Source of the DNA: Halobacteriales archaeon
Lineage (GTDB): Archaea > Halobacteriota > Halobacteria > Halobacteriales > Hikarchaeaceae
Assembly (NCBI GenBank): GCA_029941175.1
Contig: JAPYRM010000045.1
Span: 1 to 7,220 of the forward strand
Reading direction: 5' to 3'
DNA: 7,220 nt
Under the pieces are notes generated by a model. The model was not told the origin of the DNA. It did not search any database and worked only from the letters and a program-made list of their open reading frames with translations. Below, in pieces: positions 1 through 6,146 of the stretch. Position 1 is the stretch's first letter; the number at the start of each line of letters is the position of its first letter. The translations under genes were made by a program, and so were the position numbers.

Positions 1-1285
1 GTCCAGATCCATACTTTGCAATGTAACTTCCTGGATTGATCAACTCTAAATTATTTAGTATGCCACCCGTGCTAGTGGTAGCATCCGTTACTATCATTGC
101 ATTTTTGTCCTTCACTCTATTGATGACGGCAGAAATAGTTGCAGAATTTAATTTGTTATCCTTAATTTGTCCATTGACACTTTCAATTCGACTTTCCCTT
201 TTTTCTGCACTGATATTTCCCCAAAACAACCGTCCACTTTCGCCATCTGCTGGATCTAATTTTTCAGATACTAATTTCAGTGTCTCAATAGGATCTGCAG
301 CTATTGCCATATCTATATCAAAATCCCAATGTGGGTATGTGTGCTTCAGTGGATTATTTTCAATTTGAATTATTGGAATTTCCTTTGGTGGGGCCGAAAT
401 AGAGGGGACCCATGGAACATCTGTATCGGCCAATATTATTAAATCAGCATGATCAAAAACATCACCCGGAACGAAACCCATATGTTGTGGATGATTTCGT
501 GGAAAATTCAACACACATGGAGAATGCTCAATTACCCCCGTCCCTGAAACTTCAACAAATTCTATCAACGCAGAAACATTTTCATTTACGGGAGGTCTTC
601 CCATTTGACTAGTAATTATTACTGGACGTTCTGAAGATTCCACAAACGAAGAAATATCTTTAACAGTCTTTTCGTCCGCACCTGTCGTTCTAATTGAAAT
701 TGGACCTCTGAAATCCAATGAACATTTTACTTCTAATGCTTCCCTTGCAGCTGTCAAATAGACCGGACCTGCCGGAGGCCCTTTCGATAAAGCAACCGCA
801 CGTCTGATCATAGAAACTGGATTTGCAGGGGGCCTATATTCTGTCACCCATCTGCAGTACTCTCTGACGATATCCGATTGCTGAAAAGTATCCTGTAGAT
901 AGTGCACCACATGATCTCTTGACCCAACATGGCCCACGTCGGTTACCGGGGCCAGCCCAGATATTATTATCACTGGAATATTCGACCGATGGGCATTATG
1001 CATTGCTGCACCGAGGTTTTGAGTTCCCACATCCACATGAACCAACACAGCCTGAGGCTTCCCGGTGGCAGCTGTGTACCCATGAGCGGTACTAAGTGCA
1101 ACAAATTCATGGGGACAAACAACAACTTCTGGCATCTTCCCATCCCCTCTTCTGATCTTTGCAGCCGCTTCTATCAATGGAGTGTGATCCGTTCCATAAT
1201 TAGCAAACAAATATTCTACGCCTTGGAGAGACAACGAACGAAGAATGGCTTCTGCAGCAGTAATTTTCTCTTTTTTGGAGCTCAT
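1..1285 (-). CDS. Thiamine-diphosphate-dependent enzyme, acetolactate synthase superfamily (C-terminus outside window)
   Basis: The frame is open from the ATG at 1285 to the window edge (428 codons), with an in-frame TAG 9 nt upstream of the ATG, so this start is firm. Residues 1-185 form the pyrimidine-binding domain. PHEF at 58-61 supplies the conserved catalytic glutamate (E60), followed by AHGYTAATGKPQAVLVHV and GTQN. The GSRDHVVHYLQDTFQQ stretch is typical of a subfamily usually labelled only 'thiamine pyrophosphate-requiring protein'. Residues of about 205-345 look like the central TPP_enzyme_M domain. The C-terminal diphosphate-binding domain begins near 370, so its GDG...N Mg/ThDP motif lies outside the window. 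Family members decarboxylate 2-keto acids or transfer the resulting carbanion; the substrate here cannot be assigned. The gene is last in a minus-strand unit, 31 bp after the methyltransferase, and has no obvious Shine-Dalgarno. It need not be the biosynthetic IlvB, since no regulatory-subunit gene is adjacent on the visible side. Confidence 0.88.
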   Translation of the reverse strand, partial: MSSKKEKITAAEAILRSLSLQGVEYLFANYGTDHTPLIEAAAKIRRGDGKMPEVVVCPHEFVALSTAHGYTAATGKPQAVLVHVDVGTQNLGAAMHNAHRSNIPVIIISGLAPVTDVGHVGSRDHVVHYLQDTFQQSDIVREYCRWVTEYRPPANPVSMIRRAVALSKGPPAGPVYLTAAREALEVKCSLDFRGPISIRTTGADEKTVKDISSFVESSERPVIITSQMGRPPVNENVSALIEFVEVSGTGVIEHSPCVLNFPRNHPQHMGFVPGDVFDHADLIILADTDVPWVPSISAPPKEIPIIQIENNPLKHTYPHWDFDIDMAIAADPIETLKLVSEKLDPADGESGRLFWGNISAEKRESRIESVNGQIKDNKLNSATISAVINRVKDKNAMIVTDATTSTGGILNNLELINPGSYIAKYGSG

Positions 1286-1316
1286 CTTTGACTATGTTAG
1301 TATCTTCATTCGTTTA

Positions 1317-1961
1317 TCACTTCTGTGACATCGATCCCCCAATCTCATCAGGATATTTTTGGGATTCCTCTTTAGTTTTCCGTGCAACAAGCGACGCCAC
1401 CGCCATCGATCCCCTATCCACTCTTCGAATCCCCTCCTTATAGTATATGACTGTCATATCTCTGAAATGATTCAGCAGCTCGTTTGATTTAAATCGATAT
1501 TTATCTTTACTTGGGCCTCTCTCCACCTTATTTTCTGTTCTAATGTGATGTTCGTATATGATCCTCCCACCAGGTCTCAGTGACTTCTTAATCGTTTGCA
1601 TCATATTTTTTTCACAAAAAAAGAAGTCAACCACTATGACATCATATTCTCCCTCTGCAAACTCAAATTCATCAATATCTCCTAATATCCAATTAACATT
1701 CACCCCTGCATTCACCCCCCGCTCCTTTGCTCTTGACAAAGCAATAGTAGAAACATCTATTGCATCTACTTCGTAACCCATTTCTGCCAAATACACAGAA
1801 TTCCTCCCATTTCCACAAGCCACCTCCAGACAACGTTTTCCCTTTCCTTCTGTCCCTTCTATTGCCATCTTTATTAGAGACGAAGCTTCACTCCTCGGAC
1901 GATATTCTCCCGACAAGTATCTCTCATTCCATTTAGCACCTTGGTTACTTTTATTTGTCAT
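1317..1961 (-). CDS. Class I SAM-dependent methyltransferase (TehB/Methyltransf_25-like)
   Basis: This is a 214-residue protein with a Rossmann-type methyltransferase fold. Motif I is LEVACGNGR at about 45-53, the ribose-binding acidic residue is D69 in DAIDVS, a GD pair sits at 94-95, the strand-4 region is YDVIVVDFFF at 107-115, and LRPGGRIIYEHH at 128-139 is the post-motif strand. The N-terminal KWNERYLSGEYRPR segment is typical of small TehB-like methyltransferases. I chose the ATG at 1961, where WNERY begins at residue 11 as in relatives. An earlier ATG at 1988 would add nine residues (MVYRRGWKE) and a longer overlap. The start overlaps the end of the upstream flavoprotein gene by 11 nt, suggesting translational coupling. 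The substrate is unknown; nothing in the sequence distinguishes a small-molecule substrate from a detoxification role. Confidence 0.85.
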   Translation of the reverse strand: MTNKSNQGAKWNERYLSGEYRPRSEASSLIKMAIEGTEGKGKRCLEVACGNGRNSVYLAEMGYEVDAIDVSTIALSRAKERGVNAGVNVNWILGDIDEFEFAEGEYDVIVVDFFFCEKNMMQTIKKSLRPGGRIIYEHHIRTENKVERGPSKDKYRFKSNELLNHFRDMTVIYYKEGIRRVDRGSMAVASLVARKTKEESQKYPDEIGGSMSQK

Positions 1962-2541
1962 TTCTTTCCATCCTCTCCGATAAACCAATTGTTTCTTGTA
2001 CCATCTCTTCTATTCTATTTTTCACCTCCGGACTCTCCAAGTCAAAGCCCTCACCTCCGAAATCAGGTTCTATAGCAAAGACGCTCGTATTGGCAACTTC
2101 TACTCCTAAATAAACGAATATTGGTCTCAATTGCGAGTCACTTATTAGATTATGCTGTCTATTCCGTCCAGACATCACAATACCCGCAACTCTTTTTTTC
2201 TCTTTGAATTCTTGCCACGGTGTGTGATCAATAAGATTCTTAAGTGCCCCCGAAATTCCTAAAAAATATACTGGAGAACCGATAAAATAAATATCCGCAT
2301 CAAGATACTTCTTTACAGTCTCTCTAGTCACCTCATCCCATTCATTTTGATCCTGACTCCTGAAAACTGGTAGTTCTATACTCCCTAGATCTATATTCTC
2401 ATATTCTAAATTTTTACTTTCTAACACTTCTCCCACATATCCCATCAACGCCCTAACTCTAGACGGTTCTCTTCGACTACCGCAAATCACTACGATGTTA
2501 GCTGAATTAGTAGATCCCATAATAGCAACATATGGTTTCAT
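1951..2541 (-). CDS. NADPH-dependent FMN reductase-like flavoprotein
   Basis: This 196-residue protein has a flavodoxin-like fold of the FMN_red (PF03358) type. After a first beta strand (IVVICGS) comes the flavin-phosphate loop GSRREPSRVR at 21-30. The second signature, SPVYFLGISGALKNLID at 89-105, matches the family's usual (S/T)PxYxxxxxGxLKNxID. SGR at about 124-126 is a third loop near the flavin. Such proteins use NAD(P)H to reduce FMN, quinones, azo compounds or other acceptors in the cytoplasm. The ATG at 2541 is preferred because GAGGT lies 7 nt upstream. An in-frame TTG at 2574 would add 11 charged residues, and an ATG at 2520 would remove 7. It is first in the minus-strand unit, diverging from eif2g, so it may supply reduced flavin or electrons to a shared pathway. 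That role is inferred from position only. Confidence 0.85.
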   Translation of the reverse strand: MKPYVAIMGSTNSANIVVICGSRREPSRVRALMGYVGEVLESKNLEYENIDLGSIELPVFRSQDQNEWDEVTRETVKKYLDADIYFIGSPVYFLGISGALKNLIDHTPWQEFKEKKRVAGIVMSGRNRQHNLISDSQLRPIFVYLGVEVANTSVFAIEPDFGGEGFDLESPEVKNRIEEMVQETIGLSERMERNDK

Positions 2542-2644
2542 CCCTTTTACCTCTTCTTCATATTTTTCTGCCAATCTAGAACAGTAATCTTTTCACCCCT
2601 TCGAAGAAGATTTCTTTCACAGCTACACATTTAAAGATATAATC
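2542..2644. promoter_or_regulatory. Divergent intergenic region between the flavoprotein gene and eif2g
   Basis: This 103-bp spacer must hold promoters for both directions. A palindromic TTCGAA lies at 2600-2605. On the plus strand it is followed by a T-rich stretch (ATTTCTTT, 2610-2617) centred about 31 nt before the GTG of eif2g, a usable distance for a leaderless or nearly leaderless transcript. On the minus strand an A/T stretch (GAAAAGATTA, about 2585-2594) follows it, which would place transcription start 20-25 nt before the ATG at 2541. A better-looking TATA, TTTAAAGATATA at 2630-2641, is too close to the GTG to serve eif2g unless the real start is further in. Box assignments are by eye and weak. 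Confidence 0.35.
2549..2553 (-). promoter_or_regulatory. Shine-Dalgarno site of the flavoprotein gene
   Basis: On the minus strand GAGGT is followed by 7 nt and then ATG (2541). This matches the complement of the archaeal 16S 3' end. It decides the start in favour of 2541 over the in-frame TTG at 2574, which has nothing comparable upstream. Confidence 0.6.
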
Positions 2645-3880
2645 GTGAAACAAGAAACTACCCCCGAAGTCAATATAGGCCTTGTTGGTCATGTCGACCA
2701 TGGGAAAACAACACTAGTAAAAGCGTTGTCTGGAACCTGGACCGACCAACACTCTGAGGAACTTAAACGTGGCATTTCAATTCGACTTGGCTATGCAGAC
2801 GCGACATTTAGAAAATGCCCCGATTGCGAAGACCCAACTTCTTATCTATTATCTGAAACCTGCCCCCATCATAACAAAAAAACAGATCTCTTACGCACTG
2901 TCTCTTTTGTAGATGCACCTGGACATGAAACTCTCATGGCGACCATGTTGTCCGGGGCGGCACTTATGGATGGAGCGGTATTAGTTGTCAGCGCAACCGA
3001 ATCAGTGCCCCAGCCCCAAACAGAAGAACATCTAATGGCCCTAGAAACTATTGGAATTTCAAACATAGTCATTGCCCAAACCAAGATAGATCTAGTCGAT
3101 CTGGAAACTGCCAGAAACCACTATGAAAAACTCAAAGAATTTTTTTCTGGAACTATAGCTAAAAATGCTCCTATAATTCCCATTTGCGCTGATCAAAACA
3201 TCAATATAGATTCTCTCATCAAATCAATAGAAGAACATATCCCAACACCCAAACGAGATGGCAAATCCCCCCCTCTAATGTATGTAGCTAGAAGTTTTGA
3301 TATAAACCGTCCTGGGGCAACTTGGGACCAGTTAGTGGGAGGTGTTTTAGGAGGGTCTCTCGTTCAAGGACAGTTCTCTGTTGGAGATGAATTAGAAATA
3401 TCTCCCGGAAGGCGCATATCCACTTCGGGCAAAGTTGAATACCTTCCCATCATATCAACCATAAAATCCATCCGAGCTGGTAATTCTACTCTTGACACAG
3501 TCGGACCCGGGGGTCTCATAGGAATTGGAACTGGGCTAGATCCTTCTCTCACAAAAAGCGATGGTTTGACCGGAAGACTAGCCGGAAAACCAGGAACTCT
3601 TCCTCCCCTTTGGGACTCATTCACCATGAATGTAGAACTTCTAGACCGTATTGTTGGCACTTCTGAATCTGGGGAGGTCGGACCAATAAACACTGGAGAA
3701 GCTCTAATGTTATCTGTTGGTACCACCACCACCGTAGGAACTGTCACAAGCGCTAGAAAATCTGAGTGTGAGGTTTCACTCAAACGACCCATAATTGCAC
3801 CCCTGCAAGCTCAAATAGCTATTAGCAGACGTGTTGGTTCCCGTTGGAGATTGATTGGAATTGGTACTCTTTTAAGTTGA
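2645..3880 (+). CDS. eif2g: Translation initiation factor aIF2, gamma subunit (GTPase)
   Basis: This 411-residue protein has the usual family length. It is the GTPase core of the aIF2 heterotrimer that carries Met-tRNAi to the small ribosomal subunit. The G domain (about 1-205) has G1 GHVDHGKT (15-22), switch 1 [10 protein letters not shown] (41-50), a zinc knuckle formed by C58, C61, C73 and probably H76, G3 DAPGHE (90-95) and G4 TKID (146-149). Beta-barrel domains II and III fill about 205-411, starting with the conserved [12 protein letters not shown]. Two departures from the norm are visible: G4 is normally NKID/NKVD, and the second half of the zinc knuckle is CPHH instead of CxxC. The GTG start at 2645 gives the normal N-terminus ([18 protein letters not shown]). 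No ATG lies upstream in frame before a stop, and no Shine-Dalgarno is seen, so the transcript may be leaderless. It heads the plus-strand cluster. Confidence 0.97.
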   Translation: MKQETTPEVNIGLVGHVDHGKTTLVKALSGTWTDQHSEELKRGISIRLGYADATFRKCPDCEDPTSYLLSETCPHHNKKTDLLRTVSFVDAPGHETLMATMLSGAALMDGAVLVVSATESVPQPQTEEHLMALETIGISNIVIAQTKIDLVDLETARNHYEKLKEFFSGTIAKNAPIIPICADQNINIDSLIKSIEEHIPTPKRDGKSPPLMYVARSFDINRPGATWDQLVGGVLGGSLVQGQFSVGDELEISPGRRISTSGKVEYLPIISTIKSIRAGNSTLDTVGPGGLIGIGTGLDPSLTKSDGLTGRLAGKPGTLPPLWDSFTMNVELLDRIVGTSESGEVGPINTGEALMLSVGTTTTVGTVTSARKSECEVSLKRPIIAPLQAQIAISRRVGSRWRLIGIGTLLS

Positions 3881-3883
3881 GTT

Positions 3884-4267
3884 ATGGTTATTGTCGCACT
3901 CGATACAAACGCATTGATGGTTCCCGTCGAACTAGAAATTAGAATTTTCGAGGAGCTAGACCTGTTACTCCCCTCTCCCGAATTTGTTATTCCTGCACCA
4001 GTACTGCAAGAACTTTCCTCTCTAAAATCTGGTAAAGGAATCGCTTCTCGTGCCGCTCGTGTTGGTCTCGATCTAGCTAAAATGAGATGCAAAATCATTA
4101 AAACTGAGAACGCCGCTGCAGACGAAGCATTTATGGAGCTTTCTTATACTCATCAAATAGACTATGTTGTAACAAACGATTTGTCTCTACGCGACAGACT
4201 CTTGGGAGCTGGTATTCCCGTAGTTGGCGTTAGGGGTCAAAACACGTTACATATAATGGAGCCCTAA
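3884..4267 (+). CDS. PIN-domain nuclease, Fcf1/VapC9-like
   Basis: This 127-residue single-domain PIN protein keeps the acidic metal-binding residues of the fold: D7 in ALDTNALM, E43 in VLQELSSL, D80 in the third acidic position, and D99 and D104 in TNDLSLRDRL. PIN proteins are Mg/Mn-dependent RNases. The archaeal member found between aIF2-gamma and RpoE is usually annotated as an rRNA-processing protein related to Fcf1/Utp24. The ATG lies 3 bp after the eif2g stop. No antitoxin gene is adjacent, and the setting among translation and transcription genes argues for a housekeeping RNA-processing role and against a VapBC toxin. The exact RNA target is not shown by the sequence. Confidence 0.88.
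   Translation: MVIVALDTNALMVPVELEIRIFEELDLLLPSPEFVIPAPVLQELSSLKSGKGIASRAARVGLDLAKMRCKIIKTENAAADEAFMELSYTHQIDYVVTNDLSLRDRLLGAGIPVVGVRGQNTLHIMEP
4258..4261 (+). promoter_or_regulatory. Shine-Dalgarno site of rpo7
   Basis: GGAG inside the last codons of the PIN gene is followed by 7 nt and then the ATG at 4269. It supports that start and indicates translation of rpo7 from a polycistronic mRNA. Confidence 0.55.
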
Positions 4268-4268
4268 T

Positions 4269-4829
4269 ATGTTTAAAAAGGTTAGAATAATCGACACAGT
4301 AGAAGTACCGCCAGACAAACTCGGAGATGTAAACAAAGATCTAATCAAAGTGTTACTTCAAGAAAAACTCGAAGGTCGTGTAGACAAATCTGTAGGCAGC
4401 ATCGTGAGTGTCACTCATGTACACGACCTTGAAGAAGGCGTTGTTCTCCCTGGTTACCCGGGAGTTTACTATCCCACCGATTTCGATGCTATCACTTTCG
4501 ATCCTTCAATGCAAGAAGTCGTTGATGGGACTGTGGTAGAAGTCGTCGAATTCGGAGCATTTGTGGGAATCGGTCCCATCGACGGTCTCCTACACGTTTC
4601 CCAAATTTCTGATGAATATCTGAGCTTCAATGGAGAAAACCAACAACTAACCTCGACCGAGTCTGGTAAATCCATCAAAGTCGATGATCCCGTTCGAACT
4701 AGAATTGTAACCAAGAGCATCGACGAACGCAACCCCCGAGAATCTAAGATCGGTTTAACAGCAAAACAACCCGGACTTGGAAAACATGAATGGCTCAAAG
4801 ACAAGCGCGAGAGGGAAGCTGATAATTAA
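4269..4829 (+). CDS. rpo7: DNA-directed RNA polymerase subunit Rpo7 (RpoE')
   Basis: This 186-residue protein is the archaeal counterpart of eukaryotic Rpb7. With Rpo4 it forms the stalk of RNA polymerase, which binds nascent RNA and helps open complex formation and termination. The N-terminal tip domain (1-78) begins with the family's MFKKVRIIDTVEVPP, and the PGYPGVYYPTDFDAITFDP stretch (61-79) leads into the S1 RNA-binding domain from about 82 to 166. That domain shows GTVVEVVEFGAFVGIGPIDG and LLHVSQIS. The last 20 residues are charged. The length is normal. The ATG lies 1 bp after the PIN stop, and the stop overlaps the spt4 start by 1 nt, as expected for co-transcribed partners. The Rpo4 gene is not in this window. 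Confidence 0.96.
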   Translation: MFKKVRIIDTVEVPPDKLGDVNKDLIKVLLQEKLEGRVDKSVGSIVSVTHVHDLEEGVVLPGYPGVYYPTDFDAITFDPSMQEVVDGTVVEVVEFGAFVGIGPIDGLLHVSQISDEYLSFNGENQQLTSTESGKSIKVDDPVRTRIVTKSIDERNPRESKIGLTAKQPGLGKHEWLKDKREREADN

Positions 4830-5032
4830 TGCCCACGAAAAAACGCCTCGCTTGTAGAGATTGTCTTAGGGTTTTAAATGATAAAAAAGCAGAAACTTGC
4901 TCTGCATGTGGATCTGCTAGTATCACTGATGATTGGAGTGGATATGTCGTTATTATCCACCCCCAACAATCCGACGTAGCACAAATTATGGGGATAAGCG
5001 AACCAGGTCGGTATGCTCTAAAAGTCAGATAA
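4829..5032 (+). CDS. spt4: Transcription elongation factor Spt4 (RpoE'')
   Basis: This 67-residue zinc protein has ligands C9, C12, C24 and C27 (CRDC ... CSAC). They are followed by the typical core DDWSGYVVIIHPQQSDVAQIMGI and the C-terminal PGRYALKVR strand, which pairs with the NGN domain of Spt5. The Spt4-Spt5 complex closes the polymerase clamp for processive elongation. The former name RpoE'' reflects a mistaken view of it as a polymerase subunit. The start codon shares its A with the rpo7 stop (TAATG), indicating translational coupling. Rpo7-Spt4 adjacency is a common archaeal arrangement. Confidence 0.95.
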   Translation: MPTKKRLACRDCLRVLNDKKAETCSACGSASITDDWSGYVVIIHPQQSDVAQIMGISEPGRYALKVR

Positions 5033-5035
5033 CTA

Positions 5036-5566
5036 TTGCCAAATCCCCTTAGCCTTCCTCTTCAACTCCGAGATAAACTAAGAGAACCAATGGGCCCTCT
5101 ATATGTGGATACAAACGATTTACTTCCACATTTGGGCCCTCTTATCATTACTATAGGTGATATAGTAACATCCCATTTTGAATCAGCAGGAATTTCTCCA
5201 GATGTATCTATAATTGATCACTTAACCAATCGCGAACTCGTCGATTTTCTTCCCCCTCTTCAAACTATAGATTTTTTCACTGAACTCAAAAATCCACCTG
5301 GAGTTCTGACACACGAACTAGTCCAAGCTATCAATCAAGCAATCAATCACCAAGATGGATCTTCTCAAATTTTAGTAATCGGGGAGGAAGACCTAGCAAC
5401 CCTGCCTGCAATCATGCTAGCTCCTGTCGAATCCAGCATAATCTATGGCCAACCAAACATGGGAATGGTCCATGTAATCGTAACCTCTGCTACCAAACAA
5501 GATGCTTGGAACCTTCTTTCTCAATTTGATGGAGATATCGATTCTATTTTCCCCATGACCACCTAA
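5036..5566 (+). CDS. GTP-dependent dephospho-CoA kinase (DUF359 family)
   Basis: This 176-residue protein belongs to PF04019. The family was shown in Thermococcus to phosphorylate dephospho-CoA with GTP, the last step of archaeal CoA synthesis. It differs from bacterial ATP-dependent CoaE. Visible family blocks are IITIGDIVTSHF (37-48), SIIDHLTNR (58-66), the NPPGVLT loop (86-92), IGEEDLATLPAIMLAP (115-130) and IIYGQPNMGMV (135-145). In most relatives the second block reads D-x-K-T-x-R; here the lysine position holds L63. The start is a TTG at 5036, just 3 nt after the spt4 stop and in the same frame. The next in-frame ATG (residue 19) would remove the amphipathic N-terminus that relatives have, so TTG is preferred. 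It is the last gene of the tight eif2g-led run. Confidence 0.88.
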   Translation: MPNPLSLPLQLRDKLREPMGPLYVDTNDLLPHLGPLIITIGDIVTSHFESAGISPDVSIIDHLTNRELVDFLPPLQTIDFFTELKNPPGVLTHELVQAINQAINHQDGSSQILVIGEEDLATLPAIMLAPVESSIIYGQPNMGMVHVIVTSATKQDAWNLLSQFDGDIDSIFPMTT

Positions 5567-5582
5567 TTTGACCTGTAGTGCC

Positions 5583-5601
5583 TTCGAAATACTTTTAGAT
5601 A
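5583..5601 (+). promoter_or_regulatory. BRE/TATA-like promoter for rps24e
   Basis: A purine-rich BRE-like element (CGAAAT, 5585-5590, within TTCGAAAT) is followed by a TATA-like CTTTTAGATA at 5592-5601. The box is centred about 27-28 nt before the ATG at 5624, the standard archaeal TATA-to-start distance. Transcription would therefore begin at or beside that ATG, giving a leaderless mRNA. No Shine-Dalgarno is visible near the start, which agrees. Confidence 0.55.
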
Positions 5602-5623
5602 AGACCGAAAAATGTACCCACTA

Positions 5624-5923
5624 ATGGAAATAACTATTTTATCCGAAACTTCCAATCCTCTATTACATAGGGTGGACGTTTCTTTCCTAATTGACCATGC
5701 AGGGTCAACTCCCAATCGCATTGAAGTTCGAGACAATCTAGCGGCGAGATTAAATAAAAACACAGAAGAAGTCATAATCCGAAAGCTCAGAACTCAGTTT
5801 GGAACGCGAAAAACCATTGGAGACGCAAAGATTTATGAAAATTCTGATTTCGCCCAATCAATTGAACAAGACCACATCATCCTTCGAAACCAATCTATCG
5901 TCGAAGATACAGAGGAAGAATAA
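5624..5923 (+). CDS. rps24e: Small-subunit ribosomal protein eS24 (S24e)
   Basis: This 99-residue protein of the archaeal/eukaryotic 30S/40S subunit has no bacterial counterpart. Family blocks are visible in order: MEITILSETSNPLLHRVDV at the N-terminus, DHAGSTPNRIEVRDNLAA, EEVIIRKLRTQFGTRKTIG, AKIYENSDFA and ILRN, then an acidic tail (EDTEEE). I chose the ATG at 5624 because it gives the standard ME(I/V) N-terminus and sits one TATA spacing from the promoter. An ATG four codons earlier (5612) is possible and would add MYPL. It overlaps nothing upstream and abuts rps27ae directly downstream, the usual archaeal pair. Confidence 0.95.
   Translation: MEITILSETSNPLLHRVDVSFLIDHAGSTPNRIEVRDNLAARLNKNTEEVIIRKLRTQFGTRKTIGDAKIYENSDFAQSIEQDHIILRNQSIVEDTEEE
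5912..5915 (+). promoter_or_regulatory. Shine-Dalgarno site of rps27ae
   Basis: GAGG in the last codons of rps24e is followed by 8 nt and the ATG at 5924. It supports translation of the very short rps27ae frame from the shared mRNA. Confidence 0.5.
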
Positions 5924-6058
5924 ATGGGGGCTCGTGAAAATTACGGTAATGATGGATCCGCTCAGAACGAACGCTGCCCAGAATGCGACGCTTCTTTTCT
6001 AGCAGAACATCACGACCGATTCCATTGTGGAAAGTGTAGTTATACTAGATGGAAATAG
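5924..6058 (+). CDS. rps27ae: Small-subunit ribosomal protein eS31 (S27ae), short zinc protein
   Basis: This frame has 44 codons (ATG 5924, TAG 6056-6058), short enough to be missed by automatic calling. The protein has the S27ae zinc ribbon: C18, C21, C35 and C38, with the diagnostic FLAEHHDRFHCGKCSYTRWK covering the second half (relatives read AEHKDRxxCGKCGYT). The first half is unusual. Archaeal S27ae normally starts with a basic KxxYYEV/K-rich strand and has a CPxCGPG turn. Here the first 17 residues are polar and nearly neutral (MGARENYGNDGSAQNER), and the turn is CPECDAS. The identity is still secure from the zinc ribbon and its position directly after rps24e (stop and start adjacent, TAAATG). 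In eukaryotes the homologue is made as a ubiquitin fusion; no ubiquitin part is present here. Confidence 0.93.
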   Translation: MGARENYGNDGSAQNERCPECDASFLAEHHDRFHCGKCSYTRWK

Positions 6059-6146
6059 CACTTATTGTAAACTTTCTACACCCAACTCTCAACCAATAGA
6101 GATAATCACCTTCCATCCCTACGCCAATGAGAACGGTGCTTTAAAT
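6059..6146 (+). promoter_or_regulatory. Spacer before kae1-bud32 with possible ribosome binding site
   Basis: This is an 88-bp non-coding stretch. GGTG at 6135-6138 lies 8 nt before the ATG at 6147 and may act as a Shine-Dalgarno. A TTTAAATA directly abuts the ATG (6140-6147) and is too close to be its TATA box. No in-frame start lies in the 27 nt before the ATG; an ATG at 6127 is in another frame. I see no convincing promoter or terminator, so kae1-bud32 may be co-transcribed with the ribosomal pair. Confidence 0.35.

Noticed and set aside
929..1291. Plus-strand open frame of 120 codons, and similar ones at 36-368 and 412-612
   Set aside because: They lie antisense to the ThDP enzyme gene, whose translation shows continuous family motifs. 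The plus-strand products resemble nothing and are low-complexity.
2630..2641. TTTAAAGATATA as the eif2g TATA box
   Set aside because: It ends only a few bases before the GTG start. A TATA box here would place transcription start inside the coding region, past the residues needed for the normal N-terminus. It could at most serve the minus strand.
3364..3792. Minus-strand open frame of 142 codons inside eif2g, and others at 2869-3084, 3811-4098, 4469-4804, 6119-6451 and 6776-7015
   Set aside because: All are antisense to strongly recognised genes, with no start signals or recognisable motifs.
3884..4267. PIN protein as a VapC toxin
   Set aside because: There is no antitoxin gene beside it, and it sits in a conserved housekeeping cluster between eif2g and rpo7.
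5091..5142. 10-bp direct repeat TGGGCCCTCT, 42 nt apart
   Set aside because: Both copies are in frame and encode the GPL tripeptide of the DUF359 protein. Two short copies do not suggest a regulatory or mobile repeat.
5799..6002. Plus-strand frame overlapping the end of rps24e and the start of rps27ae
   Set aside because: It runs in a different frame through two recognised ribosomal protein genes and has no family motifs.
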